The translations under genes and the position numbers were made by a program. A DNA stretch of 64,000 nt, taken from Streptomyces sp. ACA25 (lineage in GTDB: Bacteria; Actinomycetota; Actinomycetes; Streptomycetales; Streptomycetaceae). The notes under the pieces were generated by a model. It was not told the origin of the DNA and did no database searches. It saw only the letters and a list, made by a program, of their open reading frames with translations. Numbering within the stretch: position 1 is the stretch's first letter; the number at the start of each line of letters is the position of its first letter. Shown piece after piece: positions 1-9,351 of this stretch. Where the stretch lies: contig NZ_JAQKPV010000018.1 in NCBI RefSeq assembly GCF_028200735.1, forward strand, positions 1 to 64,000, read 5' to 3'.

Positions 1-286
1 AGGAGTTGTTCGCACCTTCCGGCGCGAGCCCCACCGTAGAGGATCTTCGCCCGAATTCAAAATCGTCCGCCGACTGCAAATCAGCAGCCGAAAGAGACCC
101 TGACGGGAGAACTCTCGAAGTGGTTGCCACCGGAGGGGGCAAAAATTGCCACTGGGCTTCGGCAGCCCCGCGGCAACCCGGTCAACTATACGGAGGAGGT
201 CCGGCACCGTCAAACCAGCTCCCGCCCCGGCGTCAAGAGGACACCAGGGGCGCCCGAGTGCGCCTCCCCCGCGCATCGACCGGCCC

Positions 287-2014
287 TCAGCTGCTGCGGG
301 TGCTCCCCGGCTCGGGCCGGGGAGCGGGCAGGGTGAACTCCGCCCACACCGCCTTCCCTCCCTCGGGCAGCCGGCGGGTGCCCCAGTCGCTGGCGACGGC
401 CGCCACGATGGAGATGCCCCGCCCCGCCTCGTCGGCCGGCTGCGCCTGGCGACGGCGCGGCAGGTGCTCGTCGCCGTCGGTGACCTCCACGATCAGCCGT
501 CGGTCGGTGCGGCGCAGCCGGAGCCGCATGGGGGCCTTTCCGTGCTGGACCGAGTTCGCGACGAGCTCGCTGGCAGTGAGCACTCCCAGCTCGCGCAGCT
601 CGTCGGGGAAGCGCCAGCTGGCGAGCACCCCGTCGGCGAAGGCCCGGGCCCGGGGGGTGGCTTCCACTCCGCCGAGCAGTTCCAGGGCCGCGCCACGGAA
701 GAGCAGCGCCTCCTCCGGTGTCCGCTCGGGGTTGGCCAGGACCAGCACCGCGACGTCGTCGTCGTGCTCCTCGGTGATACCGAGGGCACGGAGCAGCCGG
801 TCGCAGATGATCCGCGGGCTGTCGACGGACCCGGCCAGGGCGGCTTGCAGCGCGTCCAGCCCGACGTCGATGTCGGCGTCCCGGCGTTCGACCAGCCCGT
901 CGGTGCACAGCACCGCGCTGGCGCCACGGGGGAAGGGCAGGGTGCCGGAGTCGTGCACCCAGCCGCCGGTGCCCAGCGGTGGGCCGGTCGGCTCGGCGGC
1001 CCGGAGCACCGTGCCGTCCGGTTGTCGTACGAAGATCGGAAGATGCCCGGCGGAGGCGAAGACCAGAGTGCTCTCGTTCGGGTCATGCACGGCGTAGACG
1101 CAGGTGGCGATCTGGCTGGCATCGATCTCGGCCGCGAGCACGTCGAGCAGTTGGAGCACCTCGTGGGGCGGCAGGTCGAGCCGGGCGTACGCGCGCACGG
1201 CGGTGCGCAGCTGCCCCATGACCGCCGCGGCGCGCACCCCTCGGCCCATGACGTCCCCGATCACCACGGCGGTGCGGCCCGCGCCCAGCGTGATGACGTC
1301 GTACCAGTCTCCGCCGACCGCCGCCTCGGTGCCGCCCGGCTGGTAGATCGCGGCCACCCGCAGGTCATCGGGCTGTTCCAGCTCCTGGGGGAGCAGACTG
1401 CGCTGCAGAGTGACGGCGGCGGCGCGCTGCCGGCCTTCGCTCTCCCGCAGCCGCTCCGCCGAGACCACCTGGTCGGTCACATCGGTGGCGAAGACGAGCA
1501 CCCCCCGGCCCGCCTCCTCGTCACTCACCTTCAGCTCGACCGGGGTGCAGGTGAAGGTGAAGAAGCTGCTGCGGACCTCGCCGACCACCCGCCGGGACTT
1601 CAGCGTGCGGGGGGTACCGCTGCGCCGCACCTGGTCCATGAGCGGCAGCAGACCCAGCTCGACGAGTTCGGTGAGCGCCGCCCGGGCGGGCTCGCCCGCC
1701 GTGCGGGCACCGAACACCCCGGTGTAGGCGTCGTTGACGTAGGCGACACGGTGCTCCGCTCCGTGCACGACGGCCACGGGGGTGGGGACCTGACCGAGCA
1801 GCTCATGGACGGCTGCGACATCGACGCGGCGGACGGAGGCCAGGGCCTCGGCGGCGTCAGGGAGCTCACCGCGGGCCGCCGGTACGGCGCGGGTTCCCGG
1901 CGGGCGGGCGCCCGCGGCCTGCGGGGAGGGCGTGCCGTTCTCCGACCGGCCGGCTGCGGCAGCGTTGCGCCTCTGCGTTCCGGGCAGCCGGAGGCCCCAG
2001 CGCGTCAAGTTCAC
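287..2014 (-). CDS. PAS-PP2C(SpoIIE)-HATPase serine phosphatase/anti-sigma regulator
   Basis: A 575-residue cytosolic signalling protein of the Streptomyces SpoIIE phosphatase family. A PAS sensor (about 65-185) is followed by a metal-dependent PP2C domain (about 195-425) with GGDWYD at 234-239, DVMGRG at 254-259, SAGHLP at 321-326, TDGL at 371-374 and EHDDDVAVL near 417-425, which supply the metal-binding aspartates. The C-terminal domain (about 435-565) is an RsbW-like HATPase with ELVANSVQHG as its N-box. In this family the phosphatase acts on anti-anti-sigma proteins and the ATPase domain can bind them, so partner switching is the likely role. No transmembrane segment is visible. There is no adjacent anti-sigma antagonist gene, so the partner is unknown. 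The ATG start gives a short low-complexity N-terminus; a start further in is possible. Confidence 0.85.
   Translation of the reverse strand: MNLTRWGLRLPGTQRRNAAAAGRSENGTPSPQAAGARPPGTRAVPAARGELPDAAEALASVRRVDVAAVHELLGQVPTPVAVVHGAEHRVAYVNDAYTGVFGARTAGEPARAALTELVELGLLPLMDQVRRSGTPRTLKSRRVVGEVRSSFFTFTCTPVELKVSDEEAGRGVLVFATDVTDQVVSAERLRESEGRQRAAAVTLQRSLLPQELEQPDDLRVAAIYQPGGTEAAVGGDWYDVITLGAGRTAVVIGDVMGRGVRAAAVMGQLRTAVRAYARLDLPPHEVLQLLDVLAAEIDASQIATCVYAVHDPNESTLVFASAGHLPIFVRQPDGTVLRAAEPTGPPLGTGGWVHDSGTLPFPRGASAVLCTDGLVERRDADIDVGLDALQAALAGSVDSPRIICDRLLRALGITEEHDDDVAVLVLANPERTPEEALLFRGAALELLGGVEATPRARAFADGVLASWRFPDELRELGVLTASELVANSVQHGKAPMRLRLRRTDRRLIVEVTDGDEHLPRRRQAQPADEAGRGISIVAAVASDWGTRRLPEGGKAVWAEFTLPAPRPEPGSTRSS
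302..325 (-). terminator. Hairpin overlapping the end of the phosphatase gene
   Basis: A 10-bp perfect inverted repeat (GCTCCCCGGC / GCCGGGGAGC, 4-base loop) lies in the last dozen codons of the minus-strand phosphatase gene. It may act as a factor-independent terminator, or only reflect high GC. Positions 1-286, downstream of that gene, hold no gene I can support. Confidence 0.3.
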
Positions 2015-2100
2015 AGCGATCCGTTCCGATCCGGTTCATGTCTGATGTTGTTGCGGCCGGCCGGGGCACCCCGCCCGCTCCAGGTGCGGCCGCCGGGGTC

Positions 2101-3534
2101 CTAGGATCCGCCGGGCCGGCTGGGTCCGTCAGGGCGCTGGGCGGCGCCCGCGGCGGACTCGAACTCGGCGCGGGGGTGCTCCAACGAGCCGAGGGAGACG
2201 ATCTCACGTTTGAAGAGCCCCGCAAGGGTCCATTCGGCAGCCACGCGCGCCTTCCGGTTGACGGTGGGCACCCGGCTGAGGTGATAGGTGCGGTGCATCA
2301 GCCAGGCCGGGTAGCCCTTGAGCCGTCGGCCGAAGACCCTGGCAACGCCTTTGTGCAGTCCGAGGGAGGCGACCGAACCGCGGTAGGAGTGCCGGTAGTC
2401 GGTGAGCGGCCGGCCGTTCAGCCGGGCGACGATGTTGTCGGCGAGTCTCCGTGCCTGGCGCACGGCGTGTTGAGCGTTGGGGGCGCACAGCGGCAGCCGC
2501 CCGTCGGGGCCGGGGTCGTCGGCGCTCAGGTCGGGGACGGCAGCGGCGTCCCCGGCGGCCCACTCGTGGGAGGCGCCCTCGACGCGGAGGTCCGGGGTGC
2601 AGCGCAGCCGCCCGCGGTCGTCGAGAGGAAGTCCGCAGGAGGCGAGGACGGGGTGCGGCTTGACGCCGGCGGTCCACACCAGGGTCCGGGTGCGGTGCCG
2701 GGAGCCGTCGCTGAGCGCCACCACCCGGTCGGTGCAGGAGTCGAGGCGGGTTTCGAGCCGCACGTCGATGTTCCGGGCGCGGAGTTCCCGGAGCGCGTAC
2801 CGGCCCATGCTGAGCCCGACCTCGGGCAGGATGCGGTTGCTGGCCTCGACGAGGAGCCACTTCAGTTCCCGCGGGTGGATGTTCGGGTAGTAGCGGCAGG
2901 CATAGCGCGCCATGTCCTCCAGCTCGGCCAGCGCCTCCACGCCGGCGTAGCCTCCGCCGACGAAGACGAAGGTGAGGGCGGCGTCGCGGACATCCGGGTC
3001 GCGGGTGGAGGAGGCGATGTCGAGTTGTTCCAGGACGTGGTTGCGCAGCCCGATGGCCTCCTCGACGGTCTTGAATCCGATGCCGTGTTCGGCGAGGCCG
3101 GGGACCGGGAGGGTCCGGGACACGGAGCCGGGGGCGAGCACCAGCTCGTCGTACGGGATGCGGTTCGGCGGACTGCCCGCCTCCTTGCTCCCGAGGCTGC
3201 AGACTTCGGCGATCCGGGCCTTCGGGTCGACCGCGGTCAGCTCGCCGGGAAGGAATCGGCAGCTCTTGAGCACCCGGCGCAGGGGCACCACGACGTGGCG
3301 GGGCGAGATGTTGCCCGCGGCGGCCTCGGGAAGGAACGGCTGGTACGTCATGTACGGCTCGGGGTTGACCACGAGGATTTCGATGGCGCCGCGTGCCAGC
3401 TCGCGCCGGAGTCTGTGCTGGAGGCGCAGCGCCGCGTACAGGCCGACGGAGCCGCCGCCGGCCACGAGGATGCGGGTGGACCGTTCGGCCTTGGCCGGGT
3501 GTCCCGCTGCTTGTTCCGCTGCTTGTGCCGTCAC
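2101..3534 (-). CDS. NAD(P)/FAD-dependent oxidoreductase, type II NADH dehydrogenase-like
   Basis: A 477-residue flavoprotein resembling NDH-2, which passes electrons from NADH to quinone at the inner membrane face without pumping protons. The N-terminal FAD-binding motif GGGSVG is at about 26-31 and a second dinucleotide motif, VGGGYAGVE, at about 192-200. YDELVLAPGS near 128-137 is the usual ATG/quinone-region motif. The chosen GTG start at 3534 places the FAD fold about 20 residues in; the open frame continues upstream to 3873 but enters the TetR promoter region. Divergent from the TetR-type regulator at 3740, which may control it. It lacks the hydrophobic C-terminal membrane anchors of some NDH-2 enzymes, so membrane association would be peripheral. 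Confidence 0.8.
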   Translation of the reverse strand: MTAQAAEQAAGHPAKAERSTRILVAGGGSVGLYAALRLQHRLRRELARGAIEILVVNPEPYMTYQPFLPEAAAGNISPRHVVVPLRRVLKSCRFLPGELTAVDPKARIAEVCSLGSKEAGSPPNRIPYDELVLAPGSVSRTLPVPGLAEHGIGFKTVEEAIGLRNHVLEQLDIASSTRDPDVRDAALTFVFVGGGYAGVEALAELEDMARYACRYYPNIHPRELKWLLVEASNRILPEVGLSMGRYALRELRARNIDVRLETRLDSCTDRVVALSDGSRHRTRTLVWTAGVKPHPVLASCGLPLDDRGRLRCTPDLRVEGASHEWAAGDAAAVPDLSADDPGPDGRLPLCAPNAQHAVRQARRLADNIVARLNGRPLTDYRHSYRGSVASLGLHKGVARVFGRRLKGYPAWLMHRTYHLSRVPTVNRKARVAAEWTLAGLFKREIVSLGSLEHPRAEFESAAGAAQRPDGPSRPGGS

Positions 3535-3663
3535 CTGACCATGAGGCACCGGGCGGGCGGCATTTGTCCACAGCTTGTGGCCGGGGATGCTCCGATCGGG
3601 CGGTCGGCTCGCGAAGTTCGTCCCCTTCTCAGTGCCGGGGGCCTGAACTATGTTCGTCTGCGG

Positions 3664-3718
3664 GGAGAGGTGGGCTGCACCTCTCCGAAGGGTCGCCGAG
3701 GCGTCTCCGGGGGAGACG
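3664..3718. promoter_or_regulatory. Two inverted repeats before the TetR-type gene
   Basis: An 8-7-8 palindrome, GGAGAGGT (3664-3671) and ACCTCTCC (3679-3686), is followed by a 7-3-7 one, CGTCTCC (3702-3708) and GGAGACG (3712-3718). They lie 20-75 bases upstream of the TetR start, in the region shared with the divergent dehydrogenase. TetR proteins usually bind palindromes of this size, so autoregulation is a reasonable inference. Confidence 0.4.
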
Positions 3719-3739
3719 GCGGTACGGGGGGAAGCACAC

Positions 3740-4450
3740 ATGTGGACACAGCAGAAACCGGATGCACGACAGGAGCCGGCCGCAAGCGGGCCGGACCGCC
3801 CGGGAGAGGCGTCACGGCGGCTGCCGCGGCAGTCCTCCCGCGCACAGCCGTTACGGGTGGACGCGCAGCGCAACCTGCGGCATGTGCTCAGTGCGGCGCG
3901 GGACGTGTTCGCCGAGCAGGGTTACGACGCGCCGATGGAGGAGGTCGCCCGCCGCGCCCGGGTGGGGGTGGGGACCGTCTACCGGCGGTTCCCCAGCAAG
4001 GAGGCGCTGGTTCAGCACATCGCCGACGAGGAGACCCGGGTGCTGACGGACCGGGCATGGGAAGCGCTGGAGTCGGAGCCGGAGCCCTGGGGTGCGCTGG
4101 AGTGCTTCGTGCGGGCGTCGGCCGCTTCCGGCACCGGCCGGCTGCTGCCTCCGGAGCTGCTCACCGCCTGCGCGGTCGGTGGTCCGGCGGACCGGGTCCC
4201 GCAGCAGCGGGGCACCGAGGGGGCCGGCTCCGCGCAGCGGTCGGACGCGCGTGAGCTGCTTGCGGTGATGGAGCGGCTGGTGGAGGGGGCTCGGAGCGCC
4301 GGGGAGCTGCGGCCGGACGTGCTGGTGGGCGATGTGGTGCTGGTCATCGCGACCATTCCGCCGGCGCTGGGCGAGGCGCGGCGTCAGTCGGTGGCCTCGG
4401 CCAGATTGCTGGAGATTCTGTTGCAGGGGCTGCGGCCCGCCGCACGGTGA
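3740..4450 (+). CDS. TetR/AcrR family transcriptional regulator
   Basis: A 236-residue repressor-type protein. The N-terminal 40 residues are disordered and basic. The DNA-binding HTH spans about 45-90 with the family signature AARDVFAEQGYDAPMEEVA, GVGTVYRRFPSKEAL and a typical tyrosine-arginine-arginine-phenylalanine recognition helix end. The rest is an alpha-helical ligand-binding domain of the kind found in SCO-type TetR regulators (TetR_C). ATG at 3740 follows GGGGGAAG with good spacing. It is divergent from the NDH-2-like gene, and two palindromes lie between them. The ligand is unknown. Confidence 0.85.
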   Translation: MWTQQKPDARQEPAASGPDRPGEASRRLPRQSSRAQPLRVDAQRNLRHVLSAARDVFAEQGYDAPMEEVARRARVGVGTVYRRFPSKEALVQHIADEETRVLTDRAWEALESEPEPWGALECFVRASAASGTGRLLPPELLTACAVGGPADRVPQQRGTEGAGSAQRSDARELLAVMERLVEGARSAGELRPDVLVGDVVLVIATIPPALGEARRQSVASARLLEILLQGLRPAAR

Positions 4451-4556
4451 CGCCCGGACGAGTGGTTCTCGCGTTCCCCGGACGAAGGCGCGTCTTTCGT
4501 GTGGCACGCTACGGGCGTAGCCGGACAGCGACAGAGGGTACGAGGGCTTTGCCGCC

Positions 4557-6587
4557 ATGAGCGTTGAGGAGCAGGACGGTTCCGCGAGCCCGGGCCGCCT
4601 GGCCCGGAGCGGCCGTGCTGCGGGGGCCTCCGGCGGTGGGTTTCCCGGTCGGCACGCGGCCCCCGCGGGGGGCGCGTTCCCGCGGCAGCGGGCCCCGGTC
4701 CCGGACCGTTCCCTGGTGGCGGATCTGGCGCTGGTGGACCGGATGCGGGTGGGTGACGCGGCGGCGTATCAGGAGCTGTACCGGCGTCACGGCTATGCCG
4801 TGCGCCGTTACGCGCGCCTGTGCTGCCGGGATGTGGAGTCGGCGGGCGCCCTGACGGACGAGGTGTTCTCCGCGACCTGGCGTGCGGTGCGTGGCGGGGC
4901 GGGTCCGGAGACGGCGGTGCGGGCGTACCTGCTCACCTCGGTGCGGTGGATCGCCGCGGGCTGGGCGGGTACTCCCCGGCGGGAGCGCCTGGTCGAGGAG
5001 TTCGCGGAGTTCGCGGTGACGGCGGTGGCAGCGGTCACCACGGGGCGGGCGGATGGAGTTGCCGGGCGGCACCGGCCGGTGCCGCCGCGCCCCCTGCTCC
5101 GCTTCGGCGCGGGCCTGGCGGGCCCGGGGGCCCCGGTGGCTCAGGTGCAGGCCATGCTGGAGGCCGAACGGTCGATGATCGTGCGGGCTTACCGCTCGCT
5201 GCCGCAGCGCTGGCAGACCGTGCTGTGGCACACCGCCGCGGAGGACGCCTCCGCGCAGCGGGTGGCGATGCTGGTGGGTTTGACTCCGGAGGCCACGACA
5301 GGTCTCGCGCACCGGGCCCGGGAGGGTCTGCGGCAGGCGTACCTGCAGGCGCATGTGAGTCGTGCGCTGGCGGCGGGCGGGGACTGCGCCCGCCATGCTG
5401 ATCAGCTGGGCGCTTTCGTCACCGGCGGTCTCCGGATGCGGGTGGCGCGCGCCCTGTGCCGGCATCTGGCGGAGTGCACGGCGTGCGGCGCGGCTGCTGA
5501 GGAGGCCGGTTCGCTGGACATCCGTCTGCGTGCGGTGCTGCCGGTCGCGGTGATCGGCTGGCTAGCCCCCCGGGCCGCTCCGGGGTCGGGTGCCGGTGCG
5601 GGGTCCGGTGGGTCGGGCGGTGCCGGTGGGCGTCGGCCGGCGGGTGGGGGCGGGCCGGCGGCCGGGGGTCTGGCAGCCGCGGTGAAGGCCGGGCTGGCGG
5701 CGACGGTGACGGTCGCGGTGACCGCGACGGTGCTGGCGATGGCGCTGCTCGGGGGTTCGGTGCCCGGGCAGCAGAGCCAGTCGCTCGAACCGCCGTCCGC
5801 GCCGCCCGGTCCGCGGTCGCCGCTTCCGGAGACCGGGCAGGGCCCGGAGCCCGCCGCGCCTCGGGAGGAGCCGCCCGCCGCCGTGCCGGAGGGTCCGGTT
5901 CCGGGGGCTTCCGGGCCGGCCGCGGAGTCCGTTCCGGAGGCAGTGCCGGAGCCGACGCCCGGTGACGGCCACGCCCCCGGTTCGGCTTCCGGGGGCGAGC
6001 GGGAGCCGGAGGCGCTCCCTCCTGCTCCGGCCACGGTTCCGGTCCCGCAGCAGGAGCAGCGGGAGTGGGAGCGGGATGATGCGACGACCGGTCCGGTGCC
6101 CGGGGCGCCGCCGGAGGGTCCCGCTGAGGAACCGGGGCGTGCCGCGGAGGACGCCGCGGGGGTGACGACGTATGTGGTGGCGGAGCTTCCCCGGGTCGCG
6201 GTGAGCGACGGGCGGCAGCCGGCCGTGCGCAGCGGCTGGCTGTGGCAGCGTCATGGCTTGGCCATCGGTGGCCGGCACTACGCGCATGGGGTGACGCTGA
6301 CGGCCCGGACCTCGGTGTCGATCGACCTCAACCGCGCGTGCACGTCCTACCGGGCCCGGGCGGGCATCGACGATCTCAGCACGGACGCGGGGGCGGCGGT
6401 GCTTTCCGCGTGGGGGGACGGGAAGCTGCTGTGGCGGTCGGAGGTGCTCCGCAGTGGCGAGGCCGCGGTGCCGCTGCACGTCCCGCTGGCGGGGGTGCGG
6501 ACACTGCGGCTCGACGCGCGGCCGCACGGCGTGTGGAGTGCCGCGGCGTTCGCCGATTGGGCGGAGTCGGAGATCAGCTGCCGCTGA
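4557..6587 (+). CDS. ECF-type sigma factor fused to a zinc-finger, membrane anchor and NPCBM domain
   Basis: A 676-residue composite protein. Residues 50-110 resemble sigma-70 region 2, and about 205-262 resemble region 4 (YRSLPQRWQTVLWH, then an HTH-like stretch). Residues 277-310 have an anti-sigma-like zinc-finger pattern (H280, C301, HLAECTAC near 303-310). A single hydrophobic helix lies at about 374-398, followed by about 130 residues rich in proline and glutamate. The last 130 residues resemble an NPCBM/NEW2 carbohydrate-binding domain (YAHGVTLTARTSVSIDL and a closing WAESEISC). Topology would place the sigma part inside and the sugar-binding part outside the membrane. The region 2-4 spacer is unusually long. 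ATG at 4557 has only a weak ribosome site. Whether it still acts as a sigma factor is unknown. Confidence 0.75.
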   Translation: MSVEEQDGSASPGRLARSGRAAGASGGGFPGRHAAPAGGAFPRQRAPVPDRSLVADLALVDRMRVGDAAAYQELYRRHGYAVRRYARLCCRDVESAGALTDEVFSATWRAVRGGAGPETAVRAYLLTSVRWIAAGWAGTPRRERLVEEFAEFAVTAVAAVTTGRADGVAGRHRPVPPRPLLRFGAGLAGPGAPVAQVQAMLEAERSMIVRAYRSLPQRWQTVLWHTAAEDASAQRVAMLVGLTPEATTGLAHRAREGLRQAYLQAHVSRALAAGGDCARHADQLGAFVTGGLRMRVARALCRHLAECTACGAAAEEAGSLDIRLRAVLPVAVIGWLAPRAAPGSGAGAGSGGSGGAGGRRPAGGGGPAAGGLAAAVKAGLAATVTVAVTATVLAMALLGGSVPGQQSQSLEPPSAPPGPRSPLPETGQGPEPAAPREEPPAAVPEGPVPGASGPAAESVPEAVPEPTPGDGHAPGSASGGEREPEALPPAPATVPVPQQEQREWERDDATTGPVPGAPPEGPAEEPGRAAEDAAGVTTYVVAELPRVAVSDGRQPAVRSGWLWQRHGLAIGGRHYAHGVTLTARTSVSIDLNRACTSYRARAGIDDLSTDAGAAVLSAWGDGKLLWRSEVLRSGEAAVPLHVPLAGVRTLRLDARPHGVWSAAAFADWAESEISCR

Positions 6588-6659
6588 GGGCGTGCCACCC
6601 CACCGGGGTCGGGGCAGCCGGCGCGTCACAGCTGACGACAGGTCAGGCCTGACGGCGGT

Positions 6660-8732
6660 TCAGGGGCTGACGCCGCTGCTGACCGCGCGCGGTTCGCGGT
6701 TGCCCTCGCCCGTCCAGCAGGAGCCCCGGCGGGCCATCAGCCGGCGCAGCCACACTTCCATGGAGACGAGCTCGGCCAGTCCGTCGAGCGGCAGCGGTTC
6801 GCCCTGGGCGGCGGCGCGGAGCGCCCTGCGGACGACGCGGGCCTCGATGAGGCCGGCGTCCGCGAGCAGCGGTGCTTCGAAGAGGTCGACGAGGTCCCCG
6901 ACGGCCAGCCGCAGCCCGGCCTGCACCGTTTCGGCCTGCTGCATGCGGTTGGTGGCGCCCCAGCCGGGGGGCAGCTCCCGGACGCCGGCGCTGTGCAGCA
7001 CGGCGCGCAGCACGTCCGGTCGTGCTCCGGGCTGGACGCGCAGCGTTTCCGGGAGTGCGCGGCAGGCCCGGACCACCTGGTTGTCGTAGAAGGGTGCGTG
7101 CAGCCGCTGGTGCCGGGCTTCGGTGGCCTGCTGGAAGATCCGGTGGTCGGCGGCGTGGTGGGCGAGGGCGGCGCGGGCGCGCAGTACGCCGGGGCGGCCG
7201 GTGGCGTGCGCGGACCGCGGGCTCAGGGCTGCTCCTTCCAGCCGCATCGAGACCTCGGCGAGGGCTTCTCCGGTCAGCCAGCGGGCGGCGGGGCCGGGGC
7301 GGCTCCAGGCGAGGGAGGCGAGGGAGGCGCCGAGGGCGCCGTCGGTGAGCGCCGCCGCGTCGTCGGGGGACTCGCGCAGTCGCACGGCTGCTCCGGCCAG
7401 GCCCTCCGGGTAGGGGGTGCGGGCCAGGCGGCGGGCGGCGCGGTAGACGGTGAAGGGGACGAACATGGTGGACCGGCCGTTGCCGCTGGCTTTGGCCAGG
7501 GCCCGGACGGGGCGCAGCAGGTGCCGGCGGTGCCGGTCGAGCAGCAGGTCGGCGAGGCGGGCGGGGTGGGCGTCGAGGACCTGCCGGGCTCCATTGCCGA
7601 TGAGGTGGTCGGTGCTGCCCGCGGCGAGCCGGTGCCGGTGCCGGGCGGCGCTGACGAGGCTGGGGCCGGGTTCGTCGGTGAGCGGGCCGCTGTCCAGCTC
7701 GGCGTAGGGGAGGGTGGTTTCGTCGCCGGTGACGACGATGTGGTGCAGGCGGGGGTTCGCGGCGATGGCGCGGGCCCGTTCGAGCTCGGCGAGGCGGGCG
7801 GTGTGGGCGGCGGGGGTGCCGGCGGTCAGGTCGTTGAAGGTGACGGCGAGGAGCCGTTCTCCGGCGAGGGTGTCGCCGGTGCCGAAGACGGTGCCCGGTT
7901 TGCCGGGCAGCCCGGCGGCGAGGAGGGCGAGGGTGCCGGAGGCGGTGCCGCCGGACAGGTCGGCGCCGACGCCGGGTGCGGGTTCGGGGCCGGACCGGGC
8001 GGTGCGCCGGTCGGCGGGCCCCATGCCGGGTACCGGTCCGGGGTCGGGTGCGGTGTGGCGGGGGGCGGCGAGCCGGGTGCGGACGGCGTCGACGAGTGCT
8101 TCGCGGACACCGGCGACGGCGGCTTCGCGTTCGACGGGCGGGGCGGCGACGACGAGCGGGGTGGCGGGCTCGTAGTCGACGATGTCGCGGCTGCCGCCTT
8201 CGCGCAGGACCAGTGCGTGGCCGGGCCGGACGCGGTGGACGCCGGAGTAGGGGGTGCCGTCTCCGAGCGCTTCGGGGGTTTCCGGGCAGGCGAGGACGGC
8301 CGCGAGGTGGGGGATGTTGAGCTGGGCCTCGGTGAGGTCGGCGAGCGGCAGGGCCGCGGTGGCGTAGGCGGTGCCGCCGGCCCAGGGGGTGTGGAAGACG
8401 GGGCGGCTGCCGGCGAGGTCGGCGGGGATGGCGGTGCGGCGGCCGAACCGGGCGACGGCGGTGTAGCTGCCGGGCCAGGTGGTGAGTTTGCGCAGGGCTC
8501 CGGCCCGGGCGGAGATGAGGGAGCTGCGCAGCTGGGCGTCGTCGGCTCCGCAGTAGCCGAACACGGCGAGGTGGGTGTCGCCGTCGGCGTGCACGAGGCG
8601 GATCTCGTCCGGGCGCCAGTCGCCGACCGCCCAGAGCGGGTCGGGTCCGTCCCAGAGCGGCTGGGCACCGAGCGGCTGAACGTCGCGCAGTGCGCCGGCG
8701 GTGGCTCCGCACCATCCCACCAACCATCGCAT
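6660..8732 (-). CDS. Asparagine synthase-related protein (orphan, lasso-cyclase-like fold)
   Basis: A 690-residue protein with the two-part architecture of asparagine synthetase B: an N-terminal glutaminase-like domain (about 1-190) and a C-terminal ATP-pyrophosphatase domain (about 200-620). It starts MRWLVGWCG, so the catalytic Cys2 of true glutaminases is missing, as in lasso-peptide cyclases. The PP-loop, normally SGGxDS, reads LSGGTASGT at about 257-265, so the usual aspartate is alanine. Activation of a carboxylate by adenylation may therefore be impaired or altered. No lasso precursor, PqqD-like or leader protease gene is adjacent. ATG at 8732 follows AGGGGAGG with good spacing. Substrate unknown. 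Confidence 0.6.
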   Translation of the reverse strand: MRWLVGWCGATAGALRDVQPLGAQPLWDGPDPLWAVGDWRPDEIRLVHADGDTHLAVFGYCGADDAQLRSSLISARAGALRKLTTWPGSYTAVARFGRRTAIPADLAGSRPVFHTPWAGGTAYATAALPLADLTEAQLNIPHLAAVLACPETPEALGDGTPYSGVHRVRPGHALVLREGGSRDIVDYEPATPLVVAAPPVEREAAVAGVREALVDAVRTRLAAPRHTAPDPGPVPGMGPADRRTARSGPEPAPGVGADLSGGTASGTLALLAAGLPGKPGTVFGTGDTLAGERLLAVTFNDLTAGTPAAHTARLAELERARAIAANPRLHHIVVTGDETTLPYAELDSGPLTDEPGPSLVSAARHRHRLAAGSTDHLIGNGARQVLDAHPARLADLLLDRHRRHLLRPVRALAKASGNGRSTMFVPFTVYRAARRLARTPYPEGLAGAAVRLRESPDDAAALTDGALGASLASLAWSRPGPAARWLTGEALAEVSMRLEGAALSPRSAHATGRPGVLRARAALAHHAADHRIFQQATEARHQRLHAPFYDNQVVRACRALPETLRVQPGARPDVLRAVLHSAGVRELPPGWGATNRMQQAETVQAGLRLAVGDLVDLFEAPLLADAGLIEARVVRRALRAAAQGEPLPLDGLAELVSMEVWLRRLMARRGSCWTGEGNREPRAVSSGVSP

Positions 8733-9351
8733 CGCCGCCTCCCCTATGGAAGATCTAGCCCGCAGGTCACGCGGGCAACCACCTGGTGCTGAGGCCATGC
8801 TGCCACGGCACGGGCGGGAACGGTGCACACCGGGGGGGCAGTTAAACGGGCAGGACGAAGCGGCCGGTCCGGCCTCCGGCGGCGGGAAACCGGCTCTTTC
8901 CGGCCAATGTCCGTAGGGAACAGGGCCGTCGTGCGGTTGCGTGCCGGCGGGGGCGAAGTCGGGTTCCAGGAGGTGCTGCTCACTTCGCGGGCACCTCTGT
9001 CACCAGCGGGGACGGCGGTGGCGGCCGGCTCCGGCCGGTCGGCGGCCCGGTGCGGCGGGCCGACCCACGCGGCTCTCATCCAAGGCCTCCGCCGCTCACC
9101 GGCACAGAGCGCACGCGGCGGCGCACGGCCACATGCCCGGAGCACAATCCACTTCCGGCCGGGCGCGTCGCACTGGTGGACGAATGCGGGGCGCCCGGGA
9201 CGCCGGGACAGCACGGGAAGGTACAAGTCCAGCCATCCGGGGTCGAACCTCTTAACGGTCAGAACGTGCCGAACTACGCTGGGTTCACGGAAGTGCGGAA
9301 GGTTCTGTGCCGGGCACGGGGTCGCCGTCGGTGTGTGTCAGGGGTGCGCGC
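8733..9351. other. 619-bp intergenic region between divergent genes
   Basis: This spacer separates the asparagine-synthase-like gene (minus) from the NsdA-like gene (plus) and must hold both promoters. I found no convincing short gene on either strand, no tRNA and no precursor peptide for the neighbouring enzyme. Confidence 0.5.

Noticed and set aside
146..2104. A 652-codon open frame on the plus strand
   Set aside because: It is antisense to the PP2C phosphatase gene, whose motifs are clear. Long antisense frames are common in high-GC DNA. The same applies to other long frames across the window.
8744..9226. A possible lasso peptide precursor next to the asparagine-synthase-like gene
   Set aside because: No short frame with a leader, threonine at position -2 and an acidic ring residue was found, and no PqqD-like or protease gene is present.
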